Positions 11,301-20,664 are shown, counted from the first letter of the stretch. The stretch is 64,000 bases of DNA from Russula earlei (GCA_025769875.1 JAGFNK010000030.1:62001-126000); one strand, 5' to 3'. Notes: a model not told the origin generated them from the sequence alone. A program made the numbers and translations.

Positions 11301-11501
11301 ACACCCATCCCTCCTACACCGTCCCCTCCTCCTGTTGAAGAACCTGTACCTCTTCGAAGGTCTCAGCGGTTGAGGAAAGTACCTACCCATCCTGGCAACG
11401 TCTATGGTGAATGCAGACACCCCACAGAAGTGGAAAAAGACGTTCAGGCGCACACGCACATGGAGAACAATGACAGAAAACCAACCCGGTCGCTCCGGTG
11501 A
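8367..11501 (+). CDS. Copia copy 2 Gag-protease-integrase polyprotein
   Basis: This 1044-residue frame begins at the ATG that follows the primer site and leader. Residues ~1-240 are a UBN2/DUF4219-type copia Gag with a Lys-rich basic tail; I see no intact CCHC knuckle. Protease: Leu-Leu-Asp-Ser-Gly-Ala-Ser at about residue 495. A pre-integrase His-His-Cys-Cys zinc site (HRRLGH ... CPGC) lies near 632-670. The integrase core has Asp (SDLK), Asp (SDAGGEY) and Glu (GCAERF), all present. The frame ends in the linker before RT because copy 2 has one extra base near 11443-11453 compared with copy 1. Confidence 0.9.
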   Translation: MLSSRPSAPVVPILDGANYGIWSKAMKAYLMSIGLWGYCSGTFDLPTVPALPQAPLPEELAAQAVAQAALKEWNKGNDMAVGHMVLRLSITIQQDLTSLDNAETIWNRLETLYGTATTTSIYKDFKEAISTRINPSQHPGPQIDRIHAAFQRLTASSLIIPDPLQALIMLAAIPPKWEMLVHIITQNYDLPNQDLNDMREAIVSQYQTEMNRGTNKKHSAQKLSAVKRKHGDPSFSSQQQGNKPKHDEDKDKRQRSKRSGKGKGKGKEKANHSHGPGHSHIADIAALPLPTITTIAHLGPSGIQQRTIPTATDPCKHTHGPYKALNKVLDLADDLGVTPTIQTVKTLEQRILTQSTALTSAVKLLLPVPEPMDQDDGNFMQSNTSDLFDIYDSIPEGAATPEHAPTLSDEVLDWGSDPEDNEACVRLPLSFHSLRNLLASPQPQSRLDMSNKCSLVSHNVQISAGSSSLHSECNTNCSRCRGKHDLSKMGSLWLLDSGASAHFTFEIKDFIEYTPALPHERSPVKTADNTIYVEGKGAVLLQHTVNSKMVVTRISPVLYIPKINTQILSMGEFLQQGMHALGNNKHISLREDRQIILSSYPLFPGQTTYWLDASVESMQAHSFIYVVDYDVIHRRLGHPSKDVITRAKTHTKGLPEDLKIPQEQPVCPGCVQGKMPASAHPPSETRASALFERIHSDLKSVPVKSYHKYEYFVSFIDDYSSYAWITLLKNKKSTIMAVKQFLAMVKNQYKAGIKEWMSDAGGEYKSEAFDNVLKDEGIKILQSAPYTPQQNGCAERFMHTVMDKAQAMHLEACLPPSWWEFAVNHGTHCYNRTPARCLQWRTPYEVLKNKVPDISHLRVFGCSAYVHIPQKRRVNKLSPKSELMIYLGHTEGIKASLFMRLPNNTLYTNATALYDETLYPKCDKARTKGTTRINELREELPQRPVEDTIPGVDDPFPTIKSEDDEQPLQAPEEEERKQTPIPPTPSPPPVEEPVPLRRSQRLRKVPTHPGNVYGECRHPTEVEKDVQAHTHMENNDRKPTRSLR

Positions 11502-11504
11502 GGA

Positions 11505-12470
11505 TAGTACATCAGGATCGGCCGCACCAGGCCCTTACCCTCCTGTCGTCCTTGACGATCAACTGCTGCAAGCCTCTGAGGATGAGGTAGAAGACATTCT
11601 ACATCTTGCAAGGGAAGGGGGAGTCAAATTTCTGAACTATCTGCTCACCCAAGCAGTTCCACTAAGTTCAGAAGCACCTGATACTGCGAAGATTCGCGAA
11701 TGGACCTTTAGGGACATTCTGCGAATGCCAAGTGAACTCCAAAAGGAGTGGAAAGATGCTTGTCGCAAGGAGTTGGAATCCCTCTGCAGACGCAAAGTCT
11801 TCGAACTAGTCGATCCTCCCAAGGATCGCAAAATAATTAAAAATAGATGGGTATTTGTCCTTAAGTCTGATGGTCGTAAAAAAGCCAGACTAGTCGCCAA
11901 AGGCTTCTCCCAAGTAGAAGGCATTGACTATGACAAAATATTCTCACCCATGGTACGGTTTGAGACAGTCCGCCTGATGATTGCGCTTGCAGCGCTCAAA
12001 AACTGGCACATTAGCGGACTAGACGTCAAGACTGCCTTTCTCTATAGTGAGCTCAATGAAGAGCTCTATATGGAGCAGCCCGAGGGCTTCAAAATAAAAG
12101 GCCAAGAGCATAAAGTCATGCACCTTAAATGCACAATATATGGACTCAAGCAAGCGGCACTTGCATGGTGGAAAGCCCTTGACAAGTCCATGGCCTCACT
12201 CGGCCTTATTCGCCAGATGTCTGACTCTGGGCTCTTTGTTAGTAAAGACAAGAGCATTATAGCCATCGTCTATGTTGATGATGTGCTCTTCTTTGGAGCA
12301 GACAAAAAAACAAATCAATAAAACAAAGGAGCGCTTCATGAAGCTCTGGGAATGTTGAGATCTGGGCAATGCCCAAGAATTTCTACGCATGTGCATTCAA
12401 CGCAAGTCCGGCCAGATACATCTGGACCAGACTGAATATCTAAAGAAAGTGCTGCAGCGTTTTGACTTGC
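11505..12470 (+). pseudogene. Copia copy 2 reverse transcriptase, frameshifted
   Basis: The RT continues in the +1 frame relative to the upstream ORF and stops at 12321. It carries the conserved copia RT motifs, including Leu-Asp-Val-Lys-Thr-Ala-Phe-Leu and the catalytic Tyr-Val-Asp-Asp at ~12270. A seventh A in the run at ~12303 (copy 1 has six) shifts the frame and brings the stop at 12319-12321. Downstream the protein goes on in another frame, with a TGA in place of an expected Arg codon at ~12358 that copy 1 also has. The 12474 insertion cuts it from RNase H. Confidence 0.85.
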
Positions 12471-12473
12471 TTA

Positions 12474-13008
12474 CTGTCGTTTTCATGTGACCTTGCACTT
12501 GCCATTTTTGGATGTCATTTCAAGTGTGAAATCAAAACTGCTATATCTCAACAGCTTCTCAACAGATTGCCTTGAAACTTTGACAGTGGAATCTTATATA
12601 CTGTATCTAGGTGCAGCTAAAATATGGGAGCATAATATTCAGTTCTTGAAATGTCGATTTTCAGGTGCTGACATGGGTGCAAAACTTTGAACTGCCATAT
12701 CTCAACTGTTTCTCAATTGATTGACTTGAAACTTCAACAATGGGATCTCATGTACAGTATCTAGGTGCAGCCCAAGAGCTGGGGTCTAATTCTTAGTTCT
12801 TGAAGTTTCGATTTTTGGGTGTGATCTGAGTGCAAAATTTCGAACTGCCATATCTCAACCGTTTCTCAATAGATTGCCTTGAAACTTGGACAGTAGAACC
12901 TTATATACTGTGTCTAGGTGCGGCTAAAATATGGGAGCCTAATGTTCAGTTCCTGAAATTTCGATTTTTGGGTGCCGATCTGCATGCAAAATTTCGGACC
13001 TGCCATAT
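12474..13008 (+). repeat. Left inverted arm, ~3.5 units of ~153 bp
   Basis: The unit landmark ACTGCCATATCTCAAC (first one slightly changed) recurs at about 12538, 12691 and 12844, and a fourth begins near 12995 where homology stops. Each unit also carries a CTAGGTGCAGC motif followed by a purine-rich stretch. The arm pairs with 15472-16075 on the other strand. Confidence 0.85.
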
Positions 13009-13035
13009 CCATATGATCCCTCCCGGCCTGCTCCT

Positions 13036-13556
13036 TCGTTACTACTTCCTTTGCTCTTATCCTGAGCACACTCTACGAGCCTGGTCAAGGATATATGGGA
13101 CACTCTTCTCTATATGGATGGGTAACCAGCTCTTTGTCGTGATTTCGAATGCACAAATTGACTTGCTGGTCAACAACGGCGCCATCCAGATGATGTTTCC
13201 TCTGCAGGCGACAGCATCAACGGATCGCCATGCAGCTACTTTCCCTCAAGGCCATCCATCCAAGGATACTCCTCTGATGAAACCCACATCTTACCTTGAT
13301 CAATGTTTCACCAAACAAAGAAGGGAGTATTGCCGATCAGCCCAGCGAACATCATCGGTCAGTTTGTCTTGAAGTAGGCAACTACATCTCTTGTCTTTGC
13401 CTCTATGTGGAGGGTCTAATAGATGCCATGTGTTACTTGCAGTAACAATATTGTTCGCAACATGGACAGGTTCCACTCTAGATCCTCTGACAGAGCATGC
13501 GCTAGCGATCGCTACTGAGTTAATGAATCTCACTGGTAACTTGTTCATCCCCAGTC
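13036..13556 (+). pseudogene. Cytochrome P450 gene fragment (N-terminal region)
   Basis: The first segment (13057-13180) encodes PEHTLRAWSRIYG, then GNQLFVVIS and LLVNNGAI, the pattern of the N-terminal beta-sheet region of fungal CYPs. The second (13440-13545) encodes STLDPLTEHALAIATE and MNLTG, the pattern of the segment preceding the FG region. An acceptor-like TTACTTGCAG precedes the second, so an intron seems to survive. That points to capture at DNA level and not through cDNA. The I helix, ExxR and heme-binding Cys region are absent. Stops and out-of-place sequence lie between the segments, so it cannot be functional. Confidence 0.6.
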
Positions 13557-13559
13557 ATG

Positions 13560-15471
13560 GGCCTTCCTCCATACTACAATCATCCCCCTCACCACCATCT
13601 TCTGCTCGCACCTCTTCCACTCACACTCTCACAAGGTCGTGGAGCCTTCCGATATCGCCCATAGGGACCCAAATGAGTGTGTCACCTCGCCTGAGCCTCT
13701 GCGGAGATTTCAAGCCAAGGAACGTGGCAAACATACACCAAATCATACGCATGCATCCTCACCATCCCTCCCTGACAGCCGCAAACCGCACTGACTCAAG
13801 TTATAAATCATTCTCCTGTTGATCCCACAAGCAGTTGCCGCAGCTCCATGCTTGTTGCCACTGGTGGTCCTGGCACCAGACGCGAGAGCGCGTCATCATG
13901 CCACCTCCCAACCTCGACCTCAAGGCAAAGCGTCCACTGAAAACTTGAATACAGAACCCCCCCTCTCACCCCCGCTCGATTCCTTCATGCCCCAGTGTCA
14001 CCCTGAGTTGAGCAAGGCCAGTCCTTGTCCGGCTCCATGAACCCAAGTGTGCCCTTCTAAAGAGGCCCTTCCCAATATCAACTACAATGAGCACGGACTC
14101 ATCAGACGAGGACAACGATGGCGGTGGGCTCCCAGCTTCCGGCCTCATGGCACCCTGGGAGGTACTGCATGGGTTGGCTGATGTTGCCATTCAACGGGCT
14201 GCCAAGGCAAGTCAATGCAAACACCCTTTCAGCTTATTCCATTCTTATGCTGCCGTTGTAGGAGAGTGGCAAAGCAAGTGAACCGCAAAGTCGCACGAGG
14301 TCACCTTCTCCAGACCCCAGGTCAAGACATCGACCATCCGAAAAACGGAGGGTCCATCAGATGCCATGGCACCCCACATCCTCAAATTCCCTGACGGTAT
14401 GCAAAACCTCCTCTAAGCAGTCCTGTAAGGTGTCTGAGCCCGCTGACCGGGAAACTCACATGACTTGCACTTGCCCCCACCTCCCTCATGTCCCTCGCCC
14501 ATGCGTCTTCCTTTCCCTTTGTCTCTCATCTCCCTTCCCCTCCTATCATCCCTCCAACTATCATCATTCCTTTCCCTCTTTTCACTTACCTCTCGCGTGC
14601 TCCTCTCAACGTCATTCCCTTGCATCGCCCACTCTATGCCCAGGAACAGTGACAACACCTCAGCTCGATCACCTCCAACTTCACCCATGCCTCACGCTCC
14701 CTCATCTACATCCATCCCCTGCACCACTAGTATCTTTGTCTGCTTCATGCTCCCCACCCTTTCATCATATCGCTCTCGCCCGTCATCGACTCCCTTTCAA
14801 TCCCACTCTCGCCCCTTTCATCATCGTCTCTCAAGCATCATCCTCACCCCTGCCACGCGCATATGTACGGACTCGGATGATGCACACACAGACATCATCG
14901 CCACTTGATCCAAGGGCTCGCTGCCCACAGCGCCTCGCCCTGTCGTCCTCGCCACACCACCCCATGCTCACGGACTCGCAGTTGGAGCAGTAGGATTCTT
15001 ATGCCATTGTCTTCTCATCCATGTTTTGGATTACCTAGTTCTCACCCCACCTTTCTTCTACAGTATTTAAGGCTAGTAGCTACAGTCTCGAATAGGAGGG
15101 AGCTTTTGCCTCTGCGTTAAAACGTCTCGTCTGCCTGTGTGAACCATTCCCTTGAGAACACACACACACCCTCTCGCACGCGCACATGTGCGTTGCATTC
15201 CAGGGCACGACCTTGCTCTCCCCTGCTCCCTTCCGCTCCTACCTGCCCTCGGATCAAGCCCCACGGACTCCGTGTGCCCGACCTGGCACGCTACAGTCCG
15301 GAGACCTGCTATCGTCCCACCAGTGATGTTTTCCGTCTGTCTCACTGTATTTTCTTTGCTGTGGTTGCACGCTACAGCTGTAAATAGTCATGTGTAGAGA
15401 TATCCTATCGTGCTCGGGGTTGGTCAGCACCCCAAAACGTGAAAATTTAACAAGTGAAACCCATTATTTGG
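13560..15471. other. C-rich core of the TIR element without recognisable genes
   Basis: The core is very C-rich on the plus strand, so long Pro/Ser/His frames are open by composition only. A short frame at 14087-14281 (64 aa, acidic start, then APWEVLHGLADVAIQRAAK) looks more like real protein and may be another captured fragment, but I do not recognise it. A (CA)n/(GCA)n-like stretch lies near 15163-15190. No transposase signature seen. Confidence 0.35.
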
Positions 15472-16075
15472 CTGTATCTAGATACAGTACATGAGATGAT
15501 ACTGTCCAAGTTTCAAGCCAATCCATTGAGAAATAGTTGAGATATGGCAGTTCGAAATTTTGCATGCAGATTGGCACCCAAAAATTGAAACTTCAGGAAC
15601 TGAACACTAGGCTTCCATATTTTAGCTGCACCTAGACACAGTATATAAGGTTCTACTGTCCAAGTTTCAAGGCAATCTATCAAGAAACAGTTGAGATATG
15701 GCAGTTCGAAATTTCGCACTCAGATCACACCCAAAAATCGAAACTTCAAGAACTAAGAATTAGACCCCAGCTCTTGGGCTGCACCTAGATACAGTACATG
15801 AGATTCCATTGTCAAAGTTTCAAGTCAATCAATTGAGAAACAGTTGAGATATGGCAGTTCAAAGTTTTGCACCCATGTCAGCACCTGAAAATCGACATTT
15901 CAAGAACTGAATATTATGCTCCCATATTTTAGCTGCACCTAGATACAGTATATAAGATTCCACTGTCAAAGTTTCAAGGCAATCTGTTGAGAAGCTGTTG
16001 AGATATAGCAGTTTTGATTTCGCACTTGAAATGACATCCAAAAATGGCAAGTGCAAGGTCACGTGAAAACGACAG
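15472..16075 (-). repeat. Right inverted arm, ~4 units of ~153 bp
   Basis: The reverse complement of the left arm. The landmark GTTGAGATATGGCAGTT recurs near 15536, 15690 and 15842 and, slightly changed, near 16001. The right arm extends about half a unit further inward than the left, so the arms differ in unit number. Confidence 0.85.
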
Positions 16076-16077
16076 TA

Positions 16078-16820
16078 ACGCAAACCCTGCTCCTACTCCG
16101 CTACCAGAGGGCTATCACCCCTCTCCCAACACTTCCGCTGCTGACCCAGCCTTGCGGTCAAAATTCCAGCAGGTTATAGGATCACTCCTATACATAATGC
16201 TTGGAACGCGTCCAGACATAGCCTTTGCGGTCACTAAGTTGTCGCAACATGCTGCCAATCCCTCAGAGGACCATCTAAATTGTGCATTCTATATTTGCCG
16301 ATACCTCTTGGGAACCGCCAATTATGCCTTGGTCTATGATGGACCATCAAATGGCAGCTTGATGGCATGTGCAGACTCTGACTGGGCTTCTGATCTGACT
16401 AATCAGAAGTCCACTACAGGCTATATGGTGAACCTGGCTGGAGCAATATTTTTGTGGAACTCACGAGCGCAGAAAACAGTTGCACTCTCCTCCACAGAAG
16501 CCGAGTACATGTCGCTCTCTGACACAAGCAGACAGTTAGTTTGGATTAAATCCTTACTAACAGAACTTGGCATTAATCTTGCTCCTATCCCACTGTTCGG
16601 TGATAACCAAGGCTCAATATTCTTAGCCTCCAACCCTGTGCAAGAAAAGCACATCAAACACATTGATTTGCACTATCACTTCATTCGTGAAGTCATACAA
16701 AATAAACAGGTGGAGCTATTTGAAGGGGCTAATGACCCAGCCGACATGTTCACCAAGAACCTTGGTCGCGTTAAGTTCCTCAAATTCAGGGAGCAACTAG
16801 GACTAACATTCTACCCCTGA
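16078..16820 (+). pseudogene. Copia copy 2 RNase H and C-terminus, separated part
   Basis: The frame resumes right after the TIR element and reaches the stop at 16818-16820. RNase H landmarks are present: Asp in ADSDWASD, Glu in STEAEYMS, Asp in FGDNQGS and the final IKHIDLHYHF segment. Relative to copy 1 it lacks two residues near VELF. It cannot be joined to RT because of the insertion and the upstream frameshifts. The purine tract follows at ~16860. Confidence 0.88.
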
Positions 16821-16869
16821 ATGTGGGAAAATGCTCACAGCATCTACCGATGCACTTAGCAAGGGGGAG

Positions 16870-17254
16870 TGTTGAACCGGAACCCGAACGGATCAAAGAA
16901 GGCGAAGACATTCATACAAGGTTCAAGATCCGCTCATAGATGTTATGTGTTAGACAGAACTTTAGTATATGCACTTATGGCAATAGGGTTATGCATACTA
17001 CACTATCTATCACAAGATGCAGCCTTATGCTGTGTCTAGAACATTTCCACATCACGCGTCACTGAATGCGCAATATAGTGGACACCTGTAGTCACCTCTT
17101 TTGGCTTTAGGAACAGCCCTGGGTCATAGAGGTATAAATACCATACATGTAGACAAGTATACACATTGCTCTACACCCCAATATCACTTGAGCATTAGCA
17201 CAACCTCTAAGGTGGGTTGCTTGGCCTGTTAGCTGCACTCTATGCTGCGCAACA
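16870..17254 (+). repeat. 3' LTR of copia copy 2
   Basis: TGTTGAACC to GCGCAACA, 385 bp, directly after the purine tract. The right copy of the ATCTA duplication is at 17255-17259. Confidence 0.92.
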
Positions 17255-17259
17255 ATCTA

Positions 17260-18213
17260 TGTCGATGGTGTGCTCTTCTTTGGAGCAGACAAAAAACAAA
17301 TCAATAAAACAAAGGAGCACTTTATGAAGCTCTGGGAATGTTGAGATCTGGGTGATGCCCAAGAATTTCTATGCATGCACATTCAATGCAAGTCTGGCCA
17401 GATACATCTGGACCAGACTGAATATCTAAAGAAAGTGCTGCAGTGTTTTGACTTGCTTAACACAAACCCTGCTCCTACTCTGCTACCAGTGGGCTATCAC
17501 CACTCTCCCAACACTTCCACTGCTGACCCAGCCTTGCAGTCAAAATTCCAGCAGGTTATAGGATCCCTCCTATACATAATGCTTGGAACATGTCCAGACA
17601 TAGCCTTTGCAGTCACTAAGTTGTTGCAACATGCTGCCAATCTCTCAGAGGATCATTTAAATCATGCATTCTATATTTGCCAATACCTCTTGGGAACCAC
17701 CAATTATGCTTTGGTCTATGATGGACCACCTAATGGTGGCCTAATGGCATATGCTGACTCTGACTGGGCTTCTGATCTGACTAATCGGAAGTCCACAACA
17801 GGCTATATGATGAACCTGGCTGGAGCAATATTCTCATGGAACTCACAAGTGCAGAAAACTGTCAGGCTCTCCTCAACACTGAAGCCAAGTACATGTTGCT
17901 CTCTGACATGAGCAGACAGTTGGTTTGGATCAAGTCCTTACTAACAGGACTTGGCATCAATCTTGCTCCAATCCCATTGTTCGGTGACAATCAAGGCTCA
18001 ATATTCTTAGCCTTCAACCCTGTACAAGAGAAGTTCATCAAACACATTGATTTGCGCTATCACTTCATTTGTGAAGTCATACAGAACAAACAGGTGGAGC
18101 TATTCTTTATTGAAGGGGCTGACAACCCAGCCAACATGTTCACCAAGAACCTTGGTCACGTCAAGTTCCTCAAATTCAGGGAGCAGCTAGGACTAATGTT
18201 CTACCCCTGAATG
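17260..18213 (+). pseudogene. Copia copy 1 end of RT and RNase H
   Basis: This continues the copy 1 pol that was interrupted at 7810. It starts Tyr-Val-Asp-Gly where copy 2 has Tyr-Val-Asp-Asp, so the second catalytic Asp is lost. The A-run has six A, which keeps the frame intact here, but a TGA (~17342) follows. RNase H continues in two frames (a break near 17865) and ends at the stop at 18208-18210. Typical CG to TG/CA decay throughout. Confidence 0.88.
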
Positions 18214-18259
18214 TGGGAAAATGCTCATGGCATCTACTGATGCACTTGGCAAGGGGGAG

Positions 18260-18643
18260 TGTTGAACTGGAACATGAATGGATCAAAGAAGGCAAAGACC
18301 TTCATACAAGGTTCTAGATCTGCTCATAGATATTACATGTTAGATAGAACTTTAGTATATACACATATGGGACTAGGGTTATGCATCCTACGCTATCTAT
18401 CACAAGATGCAGCCTTATGTTGCATCTAGAACGTTTCCGCATCACACATCACTGGTGCATGATATAGTGGACACCTGTAGTCACCTCTTTTGGTCTTAGG
18501 AGCAGCCCTGGGTCATAGAGGTATAAATACCATACATGTAGACAAGTATACATATTGCTCTACACCCCAATATCACTTGAGCATTAGCACAACCTCTAAG
18601 GTGGGTTGCTTGGCCTGTTAGCTGCGCTCTATGCTGCGCAACA
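18260..18643 (+). repeat. 3' LTR of copia copy 1
   Basis: 384 bp, TGTTGAACTGG to GCGCAACA, preceded by the purine tract AAGGGGGAG. It is more diverged from the copy 2 LTRs than those are from each other, in line with copy 1 being older. Confidence 0.9.
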
Positions 18644-18769
18644 TGGTAACTGTACCCTTGTACCCTCGAGAACCCACACCTGTATTCATGGGTAACCTAT
18701 ATCCTTATTGAAGGGTAGGGGTACAGGTATTGAAAAAATACCTGGGGGTTACCCATGCCAATCCCAATA

Positions 18770-19690
18770 TGGCACCATTAGATGTTGTATATAGGACCTA
18801 GATCTGAAGTTATGTAGGTTCCAGTAGGTTTCCTAGGTTTCCATCCCAGACTGTCCAGCCAGGTTACCAAGAAAATGGACCTGGGTTTCCAAGTGTCTGA
18901 ATTTCCTGGTTTTTGCTGGTTTTTTCTGGTTTCTGGTGGTTTCTCAACTTGAGAAACCTCTGGAAACTGAAAGTCATGATTACTGATGACTATTGGTGGG
19001 CCTTGCATGGTCATCTCAGTAGCAGTCTGTGTAACAGTGCATCCCATTGGTTCTAGGACTTCCTTAGTGAAGTGCATGTCACCCTGTAGGGAGCTCGATC
19101 CAATGTTTGCTATGGTACAGGATGAGCCAGTGATGGCTGCGATGGCAAGAGGATATGTCACATTGCTGGCATCCAATTTGATGCTGTAGTCTTTTGGGTT
19201 GCAATAAACTGCCTTGGGAATGTTGTAAATATTCAAGAGTCAGCCAGTGGCCAGATCAACATCACACACAACATTGACTCCAAAAATGTGCATCATGGCT
19301 ATTGTCATGCTGATGTAAGGTTGCAAGATAACTTGACCACCTGCCAGTGTCAGCTTGAGGGTGACCAGTTCTTTGGCATATGGAGAGCAAAGCAGGATGA
19401 AAGAGACATATTGACTGGAAACAGTCACAGCCAACTTGATTTGCCCACCCTTGAGGCCAGCAGGTGAAATTGAGAGGGGGAGACAGCCTTCCAACTCAAG
19501 GTACTTGATCTGGCTGCTGTTGGCGTGAAGTGCATCGACAAGGGCACCAATTGGACATTGTTTCATCCTTGCATTGCCAGTGATAACAGTGGTGTTGGGC
19601 CCAGTCTTGGAGGCCTGGACAAGCACACAAATGGTGGTCTTGAAACAGCTTGTGCTGTTTCTGGACAGTTTTGAAGCTTGAATGGCTCAA
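18770..19690 (-). pseudogene. ARO1: AROM (ARO1) EPSP-synthase domain fragment
   Basis: Read on the minus strand, 19640 to 19000 encodes about 205 residues of the EPSP synthase domain of the pentafunctional AROM protein. Landmarks: [49 protein letters not shown] and [13 protein letters not shown] at ~19242 interrupts it, and the family Arg after RMKQ is Cys (CGT to TGT type). Sequence before and after is not AROM, and homology stops after QGPP. AROM makes chorismate precursors; this piece is a dead fragment, probably moved by a transposon. The real gene must lie elsewhere. Confidence 0.85.
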
Positions 19691-19737
19691 TCAGAATGGC
19701 TCAGGCTCAGCTCCAAGCAGTTTTGAGCCGGACCAGT

Positions 19738-20124
19738 TGTTGCACAGCATAGAGCACAGCTAACAGGCCAAGCAACCCACCTTAGAGGTTGTGCTAAGTG
19801 CTCAAGTGATATTGGGGTGTAGAGCAATATGTATACTTGTCTACATGTATGGTATTTATACCTCTATGACCCAGGGCTGTTCCTAAGTCCAAAAGAGGTG
19901 ACTACAGGTGTCCACTATATCGCACACTCAGTGACATGTGATGTGGAAACATTCTAGATGCAGCATAAGGCTACATCTTGTGATAGATAGCATAGTATGC
20001 GTAACCCTAATTGCCATATGCACATATTCTAAAGTTCTGTCTAACACATAACATCTCTGAGCAGATCTTGAACCTTGTATGAAGGTCTTCACCTTCTTTG
20101 ATCCATTCAGGTTCCAGTTCAACA
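19738..20124 (-). mobile_element. Solo copia LTR, minus orientation
   Basis: 387 bp, the reverse complement of the family LTR (TGTTGCACAGC ... CCAGTTCAACA). The flanks are CCAGT (19733-19737) and CCGGT (20125-20129), a 5-bp duplication with one CG to CA change. No internal sequence remains, so this is a solo LTR. It separates the AROM fragment from the duplicated block. Confidence 0.85.
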
Positions 20125-20657
20125 CCGGTGACAGCACTAGATGGAGGTTAAGTTGAATGTGCTGTCCATAGTCTCAGAATTGTATCACACAGACTGACTA
20201 TCGATTACTCAACACATTCACATGCTCGACAAGTCTTGTGTTATCGCCTGACCATTTTTTAGTGACAGCCTACAACCTCCAACAGTCAAACCTGCGGGAG
20301 AGACGGAGATGGGAGATGCGGGGCTGGGGCTTCCGTTCTTCTCGGTATCTCTCTCGTTTGTGGGGGATCAAAATGCAGTGAGCGGCACATAGCCCTACAG
20401 TCGAGAACACAAGGACTTGAACGATGCGGCGGGTTGGGTTACCGACTCGCTACCCGCGCCGCATTGGGAGCTGGGAGTGATTGAACTTACCGGTAATGTT
20501 GAACGGGATTGCCCTGCTCGCAGATCTAACCCCCTCGATCTTGCTTCAAGAACGTGCGAGCTTGGAATCATTGATATGTCAAAACATTAGCGATCGCTAT
20601 GCGATCAAGAGTTACCGGTCACCGGTCATCCATTGCGGACAAACTGGCCAGAGCAAG

Positions 20658-20664
20658 TATAAAA
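20658..20664 (+). promoter_or_regulatory. TATA box of secreted-protein gene A
   Basis: TATAAAA lies 120 bp before the ATG at 20778. The region from 20588 (GCGATCGC palindrome) through the TATA box is nearly the same in unit B (24479-24547), more alike than the later exons of the two genes. Confidence 0.5.

Larger units (their letters stand above)
12474..16075. mobile_element. 3.6-kb TIR element with repeat-built arms and captured P450 fragment
   Basis: The insertion splits copia copy 2 between RT and RNase H. It begins CTGTCGTTTTC and ends GAAAACGACAG, and is flanked by TA (12472-12473 and 16076-16077); copy 1 shows the empty site with one TA. The inverted arms are ~530 bp (left) and ~600 bp (right) and are made of imperfect ~153-bp units. 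No transposase is visible, so it is non-autonomous. The TA duplication suggests Tc1/mariner-type or another TA-targeting transposase, but the arms are unusually long. The core holds part of a cytochrome P450 gene. Confidence 0.8.
7816..17254 (+). mobile_element. Ty1/copia retrotransposon copy 2, nested in copy 1
   Basis: The element has two 385-bp LTRs (7816-8200 and 16870-17254, TG...CA), a half-tRNA(iMet) primer site at 8201, gag-protease-integrase-RT-RNase H in Ty1/copia order, and a purine tract AAGGGGGAG just before the right LTR. It is 9,439 bp long including the 3.6-kb insertion at 12474-16075. The LTRs differ at a modest number of sites, mostly CG/TG/CA changes. It is not autonomous now: the frame is broken at least twice and split by the insertion. 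Confidence 0.93.

Noticed and set aside
12830..13372. 180-codon frame spanning the TIR arm and the core
   Set aside because: Its first third is inverted-repeat sequence, not coding; only the P450-like segment is meaningful.
14361..14993. 210-codon plus frame in the TIR element core
   Set aside because: Pro/Ser/His composition follows from C-rich DNA and stops occur in the same region in other frames; no domain seen.
15150..15200. Repeated CACAC/GCACGCGCAC stretch as a possible CRISPR-like or satellite array
   Set aside because: Only short irregular dinucleotide runs, no spaced repeat; the host is a fungus.
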